This document shows, in pieces, positions 33,485-43,300 of a stretch of DNA of 64,000 nt. Origin of the DNA: Phormidium sp. FACHB-1136 (GTDB taxonomy: Bacteria; Cyanobacteriota; Cyanobacteriia; Phormidesmidales; Phormidesmidaceae); the NCBI RefSeq assembly GCF_014697375.1, contig NZ_JACJRS010000008.1, positions 25,343-89,342 of the forward strand, written 5' to 3'. Made by a program: the position numbers and the translations under genes. Position 1 is the first letter of the stretch; each line of letters starts with the position of its first letter. The notes under the pieces were generated by a model. The model saw only the letters and a program-made list of their open reading frames with translations. It was not told where the DNA came from and did not search any database.

Positions 33485-34609
33485 TTAGGGATCCAGGGTT
33501 GGGCTAGGGGCCAGCCAGTGGGCGAATTCCTCCGCAAAGCGATCCGCTAGAATCGCGGCCCGGATTTGCTGGGTGAAGCGGATCAGTTCCGTAATGTTGT
33601 GGATGGAAATGAGCGTAAACGCCAGCATTTCCTTGGCGTGGATCAGGTGGCAGAGGTAGGCACGGGTGAAGGTCTGGCAGGTGTAGCAGGCACAGGTGGC
33701 ATCGAGGGGGGTGTAGTCGCGGCGGAAGCGTTGGTTTTTCAGATTCCAGCGTTCCCCCGCCACTAGGGCGGCACCGTGGCGGGCCAGTCGGGTGGGAATC
33801 ACACAGTCGAACAAATCTACTCCGGCGGCGATGGCCTGGGCCATTTCGCGGTAGGTGCCCACGCCCATCAGGTAGCGGGGTTTGTTCTCCGGCAGGCAGG
33901 GCGCGGTAGCCTGGACGATGGTTTCAATCAGTTCCGGCGGCTCCCCCACGCTGACGCCGCCGATGGCATAGCCCGGTAGATCCAAGTTCGCCAAGTCCTG
34001 GGCTGCTTGTCGCCGCAGATCGGGATAAACACCCCCCTGCACAATGCCAAAGAGCGCCTGATCAGGCCGCTGGTGGGCAGTCATACAGCGCTTTAGCCAG
34101 CGTCCGGTGCGCTCGGTGGAAGCCTGCACGGCCTCTCGACTGCACGGGTAAGGCGGACATTCATCAAAGGCCATGATCACATCGGCCCCTAGGGTATTTT
34201 GGATTTCGATGGAGGTTTCGGGGCGTAGATGAATGGTGCGGCCATCCTTGGGGGATTTGAAGGTGACGCCGTCCTCGGTGATGGTGCGAATTTGACTGAG
34301 GCTGAAGACCTGAAACCCGCCGGAGTCCGTCAGCATGGGGCCGCTCCAGCCCATAAAACGGTGCAGCCCTCCGGCCTCGGCCACAATGTCTTCCCCCGGT
34401 TGCAGGTGCAGGTGGTAGGTGTTGGACAGCACCATCTGCGCCCCCGTAGTGGCCAGTTGGTCGGGGGTGACGGTTTTCACGTTGGCCAGGGTGCCCACGG
34501 GCATAAACCGGGGCGTTTGCACCGGGCCGTGGGGGGTGTGAAAGGTGCCTGCCCTAGCGTGGGTGTGGCTACAGTTCGCTTCGCAGTGGTAGGAGAAAGG
34601 GGACGACAA
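33485..34609 (-). CDS. tgt: Queuine tRNA-ribosyltransferase
   Basis: 374 residues, the normal length of bacterial Tgt. It exchanges guanine 34 for preQ1 in tRNAs with GUN anticodons. Visible landmarks are [17 protein letters not shown], the catalytic Asp of [20 protein letters not shown], the active-site region GIVQGG and [11 protein letters not shown], the second Asp in [10 protein letters not shown], and the zinc site [22 protein letters not shown] (three Cys and a His). The SLC13 gene converges from the left with a 42-base gap. Confidence 0.97.
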   Translation of the reverse strand: MSSPFSYHCEANCSHTHARAGTFHTPHGPVQTPRFMPVGTLANVKTVTPDQLATTGAQMVLSNTYHLHLQPGEDIVAEAGGLHRFMGWSGPMLTDSGGFQVFSLSQIRTITEDGVTFKSPKDGRTIHLRPETSIEIQNTLGADVIMAFDECPPYPCSREAVQASTERTGRWLKRCMTAHQRPDQALFGIVQGGVYPDLRRQAAQDLANLDLPGYAIGGVSVGEPPELIETIVQATAPCLPENKPRYLMGVGTYREMAQAIAAGVDLFDCVIPTRLARHGAALVAGERWNLKNQRFRRDYTPLDATCACYTCQTFTRAYLCHLIHAKEMLAFTLISIHNITELIRFTQQIRAAILADRFAEEFAHWLAPSPTLDP

Positions 34610-34662
34610 GGAAACTACCTCAGGCCAAGGATCAGCCGCAAAAAATCAGCAAAAGATGGGCC

Positions 34663-34763
34663 GTAATACCAAATCCGAACGGGATAAACCCCAATTCCCA
34701 GCCCAGAAACCCTAGGAGCGAGGTCTCCTCGCCCGCTGATACCGGGGGCAAACAAGCCGGATT
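34663..34763. repeat. Dispersed repeat family A, longest copy (reversed)
   Basis: About 100 bases upstream of tgt. It begins GTAATACCAAATCCGAACGG, holds AAACCCCAATTCCC and AGCGAGGTCTCCTCGCCCGC, and ends GGCAAACAAGCCGGATT. The first part matches, reversed, the copies at 28082 and 52451; the last part matches 31285 and 60104. This copy therefore defines the full element. Confidence 0.75.
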
Positions 34764-34880
34764 GAGTATAAGCCAGCCAACAGGTTAACCTGAACCTTTA
34801 CCAGCCCGTCAGCCAACCCCATCCCCGATTGGCAAAACCGGGGTTCAATCATACTGTAGATCGACACCCAATCGGCACCG

Positions 34881-36293
34881 CTAAGCCTTCGTAGCCTTGG
34901 GCCATTTTAGGGCCGGGTGATGCAGGGCTAGCGCCTGTTGGATATGGGCCGGAGTGAGGCTAGGGGCTTGCCCTTGGTGGGCGAGGGTTGCGGCGGTATG
35001 GGCGAGGGTTTGGATGTCGCCGCCACTGAGGGGAAATTGGGCCAGCGTTGTCCAGTGCAGGCTGCGATGGAGCGGTATATCCGTCGGGAGAGCTTGTTTC
35101 CAAAGGGTTTTGCGGGCGGCGGCATTGGGCATGGGCAGAGGAATGACGCCATCACAGCGCTGTCGCCACACCAGTTTGACGCTGTGCAACGGGTCAGTGG
35201 TGAAGAGGGTCAGCCCCGGTTGGCTTTGGCGCTGGGTAAGCCATTGTTCCACCAGGGCGGGTTCGAGGATGGGGGCGCGGCCTAGCCAGGTTTGGGCATT
35301 TTTGATCAGCAGAACCCCAGAGGGCAGAGCGGCCAGGGCATCAAAGAGGGTTTCGTAGTCGGCTTCGGTGGTGGCAGCGAGGTCTAGCACCGTCAGTGGC
35401 TGTCCCAGGCGATGGGCCAACCAGCGGGCGGATTGGGTCTTTCCGGTGCCCTTTGCCCCAGCCAGCAGCGCGAGGGGATGGGCCTCGGCTTGGACAAGGG
35501 CGCAGAGGGTGTCCAACGGCCCCATCACGGGGGCGGGCAGCACCAGGGGCGGTTCGGCCTCGGTGGGGGGGATAGCTTGCAGAGGCAGGGCCAGGGCGGC
35601 GGCCAACCAGGGCTGAATCTGGCTGGGGTCAGGGTTTTCGGACAGGAGATAGGTGGTGAGGGGTTCCGCCAGACGCAGGTGGCGGCTGAGTAGGGTGGTG
35701 TCGTCGGTGCTGGCCCACTCCACCAGGCCCAGGCTAACGAGGCGACCGCTGGGGGCAATCATCGGGCGGGCCTGTCGCCATTCTTGGTCGTTGCGGCAGA
35801 GCAGGCGCAGGCACAGATCCACCGTGGGCAAGTCCCATTCCGACTCGTCGTGCTGGTATTGCAGATAGCCGTAGAGCCGCCCAAACCGCTGATTGATTTC
35901 TGGGGCCAGGGCCATGAGAATCACGTTTTTCTCGAAGGCGCTGAGTTGAATCTGATCCCGCAATTGGGGCAACGCGAGGGTCACTCCCTGCTGCTGGCTG
36001 GCCTGGATGCGGGCTTCTAGGTGCTGGGCGTAGTTCGCGCCTTGGGTGGGCTTTGCCTTGGGCGGGCGGGCATGGTCGTAACCGGGCTTGCCATTGAGGG
36101 ACACAATCCCCTTCCACCAGTGGCTGGTGACGCGATCCTGGTCGGAGAGGGCGAAGTCATCCACCTCCTCAACCTCCCGCTTTTGGCGAGATACGGCCAC
36201 CATCAGCAGGCGATCCAACCAGGCTAGTTCGGTCTTCAGGTAAGCCCAATTGTCGGTGAAGGGAAGCGCCTCATGGGGTATGGACATAGCCAA
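34881..36293 (-). CDS. AAA-type ATPase resembling contractile-injection-system ATPases
   Basis: 470 residues. The N-terminal part (1-240) has NWAYLKTELAWLDRLL and LSAFEKNVILMALAPEINQRFGRLYGYLQ with PTVDLCLRLLC, a pattern I associate with the AAA+ ATPase of extracellular contractile injection systems (Afp15-like) and its stand-alone relatives. The AAA core (about 255-460) has Walker A GAKGTGKTQSARW. The Walker B position reads LLIKNAQTW rather than an acidic DE pair, so ATP hydrolysis may be weak or lost. No sheath, tube or baseplate gene lies in this window, so it is an orphan. Its start overlaps the end of the VOC gene by 23 bases, pointing to translational coupling. Confidence 0.7.
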   Translation of the reverse strand: MAMSIPHEALPFTDNWAYLKTELAWLDRLLMVAVSRQKREVEEVDDFALSDQDRVTSHWWKGIVSLNGKPGYDHARPPKAKPTQGANYAQHLEARIQASQQQGVTLALPQLRDQIQLSAFEKNVILMALAPEINQRFGRLYGYLQYQHDESEWDLPTVDLCLRLLCRNDQEWRQARPMIAPSGRLVSLGLVEWASTDDTTLLSRHLRLAEPLTTYLLSENPDPSQIQPWLAAALALPLQAIPPTEAEPPLVLPAPVMGPLDTLCALVQAEAHPLALLAGAKGTGKTQSARWLAHRLGQPLTVLDLAATTEADYETLFDALAALPSGVLLIKNAQTWLGRAPILEPALVEQWLTQRQSQPGLTLFTTDPLHSVKLVWRQRCDGVIPLPMPNAAARKTLWKQALPTDIPLHRSLHWTTLAQFPLSGGDIQTLAHTAATLAHQGQAPSLTPAHIQQALALHHPALKWPKATKA

Positions 36294-36840
36294 GGACTCG
36301 GATAAATTCTAGGGGCAGGCCGTCGGCATCGGCGAGGAACGCCACTTCGTAGACGCGATCACCGATGATTTGCTGCTGCGGATCTAGGAGTACCCTAAGC
36401 ATACCCGCCGCTGTCGCTTCCCTATCAGGGGCGACCTCCGTTGCCGATCCCGTCGTTGATTCTGTCGTAGAGTCTGCCGCCGATCCCATTGCCGATGGCG
36501 GGGTCGATGGGGTCGTCAATTCTGGGGTCGATGGGGTCGCCGATGCCCCAGCCCCAAAGGCTTGCCGCAAGTCTGCCAGCCACCGGGGCAAACTTTCCAC
36601 CCGATCTGTCAAATCAAAGGACAGATGGTAATAGCCCGTGTAGTGCTCGTCGTGGAAGGCATCGGCGGCGGGGTGGGGTTCTGGAATTTGAATCAGCTCA
36701 ATCCGTCCGCCCAGGCCTTCCATCCAGCAAGCCAGGGTCATCCCCGTGGTGAACCGCTCCCGCACCTCAAAGCCTAGCCGTTCGTAAAAGGCCATGGCCC
36801 GGTGAATATCAGCAGTGCGAATGGAGGCATGGTGAAGCAT
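36271..36840 (-). CDS. VOC (glyoxalase-type) protein with low-complexity insertion
   Basis: 189 residues from MLHHASIRTADIHRAM (36840). The paired beta-alpha-beta modules of the vicinal oxygen chelate fold are seen: the metal His in MLHHASI, the FYERLGFEV turn, a Glu in RIELIQIPE, a His in YYHLSFDL, and the last Glu in GLPLEFIRVLGYV, as in lactoylglutathione lyase-like enzymes. Between modules lies an insertion of about 50 residues rich in Ser, Thr, Pro and Ala (nt about 36412-36560), formed by short DNA repeats such as GGGGTCGATGGGGTCG. The metal-binding residues remain, so activity is possible. Overlaps the AAA gene. Confidence 0.82.
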   Translation of the reverse strand: MLHHASIRTADIHRAMAFYERLGFEVRERFTTGMTLACWMEGLGGRIELIQIPEPHPAADAFHDEHYTGYYHLSFDLTDRVESLPRWLADLRQAFGAGASATPSTPELTTPSTPPSAMGSAADSTTESTTGSATEVAPDREATAAGMLRVLLDPQQQIIGDRVYEVAFLADADGLPLEFIRVLGYVHTP

Positions 36841-36940
36841 GGTGGACAACAACAAAGGGATGCCGGGAATGGGCCGATGGCTTGATCCGTGACCACCATT
36901 TTAGCCCGTCGCCGATCCTCCCCACCCCCTCGCTGCCGTT

Positions 36941-38323
36941 CTAGCCATCGCTGTCGCCTGCCGTGATCCGGGTATGGATGGCGGCGGCAGCGGCTTCTCC
37001 AGTGCGCACGGCACCATCAAAGAAACCGGGCCAGCGCTCCGCCATTTCCGTGCCTGCCCAGTAAATGCGGCCCACCGGGGCAGCGAGGGCTTCCCCATAG
37101 CTCGTCCACACACCGGGGGGCATGAAGGCGGCATAGCCACCACCAATCCAGGGGTTGCTGGGCCAATCAGCCTCATCGTAGGAGACTGGGGCCAGGGCTT
37201 CTGTACCGAAGTAAGAGGCGAGGTCTGCTAAAACAGCCGCCCGACGGCCCTCCTCCGGCAGCGCCCGCCAAGCTCCGTAGCGATCTCCCACGATGAAGGC
37301 GGCGATGACCCCCACTCCGGTTGCAGGGTCAGAGCTATCGGCACAGAGTTCAATCCACGGACAATTGCCTATCGCCAGTCCTGCTAGTCCTCGGTCTCGC
37401 CAGAAGGGACGGTCGTAGGACACCAGCACCTTGGCACAGCAGCCCATGGGCATACGTTGGGTGAGTTGGGCACGCAGGGGCGGCAGGGGTGGATCGTAAC
37501 TAATGCGGCCCGCTAGGTGGGGAGGCATGGCCACCACAGCATACTGTCCGGCAAAGCGTCCCTGGGTAGTTTCCACTTCAAGGCCGTCGCCAGATTGGAC
37601 AATGCGGAGGACGGGTTCCCCCAGGCGAACCTTCTGGCCTAGCTCTGCCGCCAGCTTGGCCGGAATTTGGCCTGCCCCACCGTGGATCAGTTCGGCTTCG
37701 GGATACTCGGCCTGGGAGGCGCAGACATGCCCCCACAGCACATGGAGCAGCGACACCTGGCCCGGTTCAGCGGGGCCAAGGAAGCCTACCGTGCGCACCA
37801 TGTAGGCAAAGTACCAATGGCCAAAGGCTGTGGTGGTATTGGCCTCAATCCACTGGGAAAAGGTCTGACGGTCTAGGGCTTGGGTGTGATCGTTGCGGCG
37901 GGGATGGCCGGGGGGCAAGGTTTTCGCCAGGGCGTCAAACCGTTCCCAGGCCGTCATCGCATCCTGCCATTCCTCTGGGCTCACCGGGGGCGGCTCGCCT
38001 TCGGGAAAACCCTCAAAAAAGCCGTCAAACTCGTAGCGTTTTCCCTCAAACACCAGCACCTTTTTCCCTTCGGTGTGAAAGGGAAAGCGACGGACGCCAT
38101 ACTCATCGAGCAGTGCCCGAAACCGATCCTGGGTGGGGCCAATCCATTGCCCGCCAAAGTCAATCCACTGCCCTGAGGGCAACGCCTGACCCACCATGCG
38201 CCCACCCAGACGATCCTGCGCTTCAAGCACCAGAACCCGATATCCCTTGCGGTGGAGATCGCGAGCGGCCACTAGCCCCGCTAATCCAGCTCCCACCACA
38301 ATGCAATCGTAGGCTGTGGGCAT
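36941..38323 (-). CDS. Flavin monoamine oxidase family protein
   Basis: 460 residues from MPTAYDCIVVGAGLAG (38323), with AAGGA upstream. The FAD-binding dinucleotide fold is complete: VVGAGLAGLVAARDL, VLEAQDRLGGRM, and WIDFGGQWIG. The C-terminal part has IYWAGTEMAERWPGFFDGAVRTGE, which binds the flavin in amine oxidases. Family members oxidise amines, polyamines or amino acids to aldehydes, or desaturate related compounds; the substrate is not evident. The aminotransferase gene runs divergently from 38477, so a shared amine-catabolic role is possible but unproven. Confidence 0.9.
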   Translation of the reverse strand: MPTAYDCIVVGAGLAGLVAARDLHRKGYRVLVLEAQDRLGGRMVGQALPSGQWIDFGGQWIGPTQDRFRALLDEYGVRRFPFHTEGKKVLVFEGKRYEFDGFFEGFPEGEPPPVSPEEWQDAMTAWERFDALAKTLPPGHPRRNDHTQALDRQTFSQWIEANTTTAFGHWYFAYMVRTVGFLGPAEPGQVSLLHVLWGHVCASQAEYPEAELIHGGAGQIPAKLAAELGQKVRLGEPVLRIVQSGDGLEVETTQGRFAGQYAVVAMPPHLAGRISYDPPLPPLRAQLTQRMPMGCCAKVLVSYDRPFWRDRGLAGLAIGNCPWIELCADSSDPATGVGVIAAFIVGDRYGAWRALPEEGRRAAVLADLASYFGTEALAPVSYDEADWPSNPWIGGGYAAFMPPGVWTSYGEALAAPVGRIYWAGTEMAERWPGFFDGAVRTGEAAAAAIHTRITAGDSDG

Positions 38324-38476
38324 AGTAGGTATCCTTGGCGTCAACATAAGAACCGAAGAGCAAGGGTTGAAAACGGTGCCGAGCAGCCCCCATCTGGGCC
38401 TCCTGGGGCAGGCAGCAACCCGCACCCTATCCCCCTCAGGCTCAGCTAGAACCATACCAAAATGGCGTAAAGCTTT

Positions 38477-39928
38477 ATGACCAACCTAGCCCAACATTGG
38501 CGGCAAGGGCAGGATAAAGAGGTTGTTCCATCCACCCTGCATCCTATGTTGGATACCAACCCTGTGCCCCAAGTCCCTGAATCTGCGCCCAGTGATTGCA
38601 CCCCCCCAGCCCAGACTCCCTCGAATGAGGAACTGTGGGAAATTGTTGATCACCACCTGATCCGCTATGGTGGCAGCTTTGCCCCCCGGCTGATTGAGCG
38701 GGCCAGGGGTAGCTATCTTTATGACCGACAAGGCCGCAAAATTTTGGACTTTACCTCTGGGCAAATGTGCGCCACCCTCGGCCACAACCATCCCGACGTG
38801 GTGCAGGCCATCCACAAAGCCTGTGAAGGGGTGCTGCATCTGTTCAGCGGTATGCTGTCGCCCTCGGTGATAGAACTGGCGGATACCCTCTGCAAGCTGT
38901 TGCCCCCCACCCTGCAAAAGGCCATTTTTCTGAACACGGGTAGCGAAGCCAATGAAGCCGCCCTACGTCTGGCCAAGCTGCACACCGGGGGCTTTGAGGT
39001 CGTGGGCCTCAGCGCCTCCTGGCACGGCATGACCGCTGGGGCCAGTGCCAGCACCTTTGTCGCCGCCAGAAAGGGCTATGGGCCAACCATTCCCGGCAAC
39101 TTTGCCCTGCCCACCCCCAACTGCTACCGCTGCCCCGTGCGCCACTGCCAAGACCAGTGCGACATGACCTGTTTGGCGGTGGGGTTTGAGTTAATCGATA
39201 GCCAGTCTGTCGGATCCTACGCCGCGCTGATGGTGGAACCTATCCTCAGTGCAGGGGGCATTATCGAACCGCCGGAGGGCTATTTCCAGCGCCTTCAGGA
39301 CTACTGCCGCGAGCGGGGAATGCTGCTGATTTTGGATGAGGCCCAAACCGCCTTTGGTCGCCTGGGCAGTTTCTTTGCCTTTGAACAACTGGGCATCGTG
39401 CCAGACATCCTCACCCTGTCGAAGACCCTGGGCGGTGGGCTGCCCCTGGCCGCCACCGTCACCAGCGCCGACATCGAGGCCGATTGCTACGACAAGGGCT
39501 TCCTCTACTACACCTCTCATGTCTCTGACCCTATGCCAGCGGAGGTGGGCCTTGCGGTGCTGCGGGTGCTGACCACCCAAAACCTGACGGAACGGGCGGC
39601 GACCATGGGAGCCTACCTCAAAGCCGGATTGCTGAAGTTGAAAGATCGCTACGAGGTGATTGGCGATGTACGCGGTCGGGGGCTGCTGCTGGGGGTAGAA
39701 CTGGTGAAGGATCGGGAAAGCCGCACCCCCAACCCCGACCTGGGGGCCACCATCACCCGCCGCTGCATGGAACTGGGCCTAAGCATGAACATCACCGCCC
39801 TGCCCAACATGGGGAGCGTCTGGCGCATTGCCCCACCGCTGACGGTCACCCAGGAGGAACTGGACGAAGGGCTAGCCATTTTGGATCAGGCCATGAGCGA
39901 CTGCCTTACCGCTGGGCAGCGCCCCTAG
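38477..39928 (+). CDS. Class III aminotransferase (2,2-dialkylglycine decarboxylase-like)
   Basis: 483 residues. The fold-type I PLP enzyme landmarks are present: DFTSGQMCATLGHNHP, FLNTGSEANEAALRLAKLHTG for phosphate binding, LILDEAQTAFGRLG with the PLP-contacting Asp, and the Schiff-base Lys in LTLSKTLGGGLPLAATV. The MCATLGHNHP and MTAGASASTFVAARKGYGP segments resemble 2,2-dialkylglycine decarboxylase more than ornithine or GABA aminotransferases. A Cys-rich loop CYRCPVRHCQDQCDMTC (about 215-231) is a notable feature. The first 50 residues are non-conserved, so translation may begin internally (ATG at 38546). Confidence 0.88.
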   Translation: MTNLAQHWRQGQDKEVVPSTLHPMLDTNPVPQVPESAPSDCTPPAQTPSNEELWEIVDHHLIRYGGSFAPRLIERARGSYLYDRQGRKILDFTSGQMCATLGHNHPDVVQAIHKACEGVLHLFSGMLSPSVIELADTLCKLLPPTLQKAIFLNTGSEANEAALRLAKLHTGGFEVVGLSASWHGMTAGASASTFVAARKGYGPTIPGNFALPTPNCYRCPVRHCQDQCDMTCLAVGFELIDSQSVGSYAALMVEPILSAGGIIEPPEGYFQRLQDYCRERGMLLILDEAQTAFGRLGSFFAFEQLGIVPDILTLSKTLGGGLPLAATVTSADIEADCYDKGFLYYTSHVSDPMPAEVGLAVLRVLTTQNLTERAATMGAYLKAGLLKLKDRYEVIGDVRGRGLLLGVELVKDRESRTPNPDLGATITRRCMELGLSMNITALPNMGSVWRIAPPLTVTQEELDEGLAILDQAMSDCLTAGQRP

Positions 39929-39973
39929 TGCCCCCATCTCCCAGCCGCAAGCCGCAGCCGCCTCAATCATCCA

Positions 39974-40110
39974 GCCGACGATTTCCAGCAAATATTCTCG
40001 CCCGTCGGCGTGGATGAGGCGGAAATCGGGAATCATGACGCTGCCGGGGATGGGGATCAGGTCTACTTCGCGCTCCAGTTTCCAGGGAGAATCGGCAGGC
40101 CAGCGGTTAA
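39974..40110 (-). pseudogene. Fragment of a DUF790 gene (137-bp copy)
   Basis: These 137 bases match 47593-47729 within the intact DUF790 gene in the same orientation, with about six differences by eye. They encode the core RWPADSPWKLEREVDLIPIP and GSVMIPDFRLIHADGREYLL of that family, but without the rest. Both ends break off abruptly. It is a partial duplicate, not a working gene. Confidence 0.9.
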
Positions 40111-40366
40111 TGTTCACACCAAAGGGTGAGTTGAAATTTTTCACTAATCCATTTGGGGCGATCAAAGAACCCAGGATCAACGGGCTTGAAGCTAAACAGG
40201 CGGGGGCCATCTTTGGCTTCATCGGTGAGCATGTGCATTACATAAGCGAACTGTTGATCCGCAGATTCAAATCTGAAGTGCATCACCTGGAGCCAGGGAA
40301 CCGGGGTGGGTGGCAAGGGCATAGGCCAGCGTAGAACGGGTGCAATAGTGGCATGATAGCCCCGAA
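40111..40366 (-). pseudogene. Unidentified gene fragment next to the DUF790 copy
   Basis: The reverse strand is open from about 40366 to 40111 without stop and reads as a natural-looking protein (GYHATIAPVLRWPMPLPP, FRFESADQQFAYVMHMLTDE, FFDRPKWISEKFQLTLW). It lacks a clear start and joins the DUF790 fragment. It is probably the remnant of a gene of unknown family brought in or cut off by the same rearrangement. Confidence 0.4.
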
Positions 40367-43300
40367 TTAGGGTGTCGGTGCAGTTTTGAAGTTGGTCAAA
40401 AACTCGGTGGCTGCCGCTGCTGACAGGGGGGGCGCAAAGAAATAACCCTGCCCCAGATCGCAGTTCAATTGCTGCAAATAGTTGAGCTGTGCTTCGGTTT
40501 CAATGCCTTCGGCAATTACCTTAAGCCCCAAGCGATTGCTGAGGGTGATGATGGTTTTGACAATTTCAGCATTTTTGGGATTGGTCTCAATTTGCATCAC
40601 AAAAGAGCGGTCAATCTTAAAGGCATTGACGGGCAGACGGTGGAGATAACTTAATGACGAATAGCCCGTACCAAAGTCGTCAATGCTGACCCGAATATGG
40701 CGGGCTTGTAACTGTTCTAGCACCAGCGCCATGGCTTGGATCTGTTCAATCAGCATACTTTCGGTAATTTCGAGGGTGAGGTATTTTCCGTTCAACCCAG
40801 ATTCGGCCAGAATGCGATCAATGACACTTAGTGCCTCGGTGGCCATCAAGTCGTTGACCACCATATTGCTACTGATAATTAAGCCCTGGTGATCAGATAA
40901 TTGTTGTTGCCAAGAGACCAACTGTTGGCAGGCGGTTTTGAGTACCCACTGGTCAATGGCGGCAATTAAGCCCGTCTCTTCGGCCAGGGGAATAAATTTA
41001 TCCGGCGGAATGAAGCCTCGGGTGGGGTGTTGCCAGCGTACCAAGGCTTCAAACCCGGCTACCCGCCGATGCCTCAGGTTAATGACAGGCTGATAGTAAA
41101 CCACCAATTCTTCTCGCACTAGGGCAAGGCGCAAATCATGCTCCATTTGCAGGCGTTCTAGGGCCTGAATGTGCATGGCTTCGTTGAAGAGAGCATACTG
41201 ATTTCTCCCCTTGGCTTTGGCTTGATAGAGGGCGATATCGGCATCGCGCAGGACATCAGCCGCCGTCTGATAGGTGGAATTGCCCAGCACAATGCCAATG
41301 CTTGTTTTGACGAAAATCTCCCGTTCGCCCAGCATCAGGGGTTTTTGAAACTCCTGGAGAAGTCGTTCGGCTAGGCGGACGGGGATTTTTACATCGGCAA
41401 TGCTATCGACCAGTACCACAAATTCATCGCCACCGAGACGAGCGGCTTGGTCGGCGGGGCGCAGCAGCGAACGCAGCCGCTGGGCGACCTGGGTTAAGAC
41501 CTGATCGCCCACCCCATGGCCGAGGCTGTCGTTAATTACCTTAAAGTGGTCGAGGTCTAAAAACAGCACCGCAAAGTTTTGCTGCCGAGAAGCCTGGGTG
41601 CGCTGAATCAGTCCTGTGATTTGTTGGGTGAGAAAATCGCGGTTAGGCAAATCCGTGAGGCTATCGTGCAGGCTGTTGTAGCGCAGTTGGGCTTCGTCCT
41701 GCTTACGCTGACTCACATCGCGAAACACCACTACCCCACCCAAAACCTGGCCGTTGCCGTTTTGTAGGGGGCGGCCCGACACCTCCAGATACAACCCTTG
41801 GGGGCACCGCTCATTGCGGAGAATCACCTCCATGCGATCAAAGGCTAAGCCCTGTGCTGCCCGCCAGAGGGGAATTTGCGTCAGGGGGCATGGCGTATTG
41901 TCAGGCAAGTAAATGCCCCAATGGGTGCCCCAATGCTCAGGATTAGCGGTGTTAGGCAATTCGGTCAGGGTGATTTGCGCCGCTGCCGGATTTTGTAGAA
42001 TAATCTCCCCGGCTTGGTTCGCCACCAGTACGCCATCGGCCAAGCTGTTGAGGATTGTTTTGAGCAGGTTGCTCTGTTCCTCCAGTTCCTGGGTGCGCTG
42101 GTGCACCAGGTTTTCTAGGTCTTCGTTGAGCTGTTGTAGGGCCAGTTCGGCCCGTTTGCGATCGCCCACATCGGCGATATAGCCCACCAGTTCCAGGGGA
42201 TTCCCCTGTTCGTCCCGCAGGAGCCGCAGTTCATCCTGTACCCAACGGTAATCGCCCCATTTATCTAGCAGGCGGTATTCGTGGGTGTGATATCCCTGGC
42301 TAAATAGGGATGCGAGGTCGCTCAATACCCGATCAATATCCTCCGGGTGCAAACGGTTCAGCCAAAAGTCTGGTTCGCTCAGCCATTCCTCCGGGGTGTA
42401 CCCTAAAACTCGTTGAACATTTTCACTGATAAAGGTACAGCTGAAATTGCTCGTGGGCTGACAGGTATAGATCACAGCGGGGCTGGCCGACAGCAAAAAC
42501 TGTAGCCGCTCTCGCAGCCGCTGCATCTCTTGTTCAACCCGTTGCCGTTCGCTGATATCGCGAAAAATTCCCTGGGCTATCCACTGACCGTTGATCTCGA
42601 TCAGGGTAGCACTGACTTCCACCGGCACTTGGCGGCCATCTTTGCGCCGCACGATGTTGAACATCGGTAGATGCTTGCCCTGCCCTAGGAGGTTAGTAAA
42701 ATGAGCCATGGCATCCGCTAGGGTTTCTGGAGGATGGATCTGGGAGATGTGCATGCCCAGCAATTCCTCTCGGTCATAGCCCAACAGTGCCAAGGCTCGT
42801 TGGTTCGCATCTAGGAGATCGCCCCCCTGATCCGCCATCAGAATGGCATCGCTGGCTCCATCCATCAGCCGCCGATAGCGGGTTTCGCTCTCCAGGAGAG
42901 CCGCCTCCGCCTGCTTGCGATCGGTAATATCAAAATTCACTCCAACCGCCCGAATCGCTTCCCCTTCAGAATTCCGCTCATGGAAGGCATAGGCCTTAAT
43001 ATGGCGCACGGCTCCATTGGGGTGCACGACCCGAAATTCAGTATCGTAGGGCTGTGCTTCCCTTTCCGACTGAGCCGCTGTGGCTAGGGCCAAGGCCAGG
43101 TCGTCGGGATGAACCCGTTGCTCCCAGTCTGTTAAGGTACCGCCAAACTCCTGGGGGGCAATGCCGTAGAGTTCGCACATGCGATCATCCCAAATCAGTT
43201 GGTTTTGGGTGGCATCGTACTCCCAAATGCCAAATCGGCCCGACTGTACGGCCAGGGTTAGCCGTTCTGACAACTGATGCAGCTCCACTTCTTTTTGCTT

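Noticed and set aside
34881..36840. Full contractile injection system locus
   Set aside because: Only the AAA-type protein is present; neighbours are a VOC protein, tgt and an amine oxidase.
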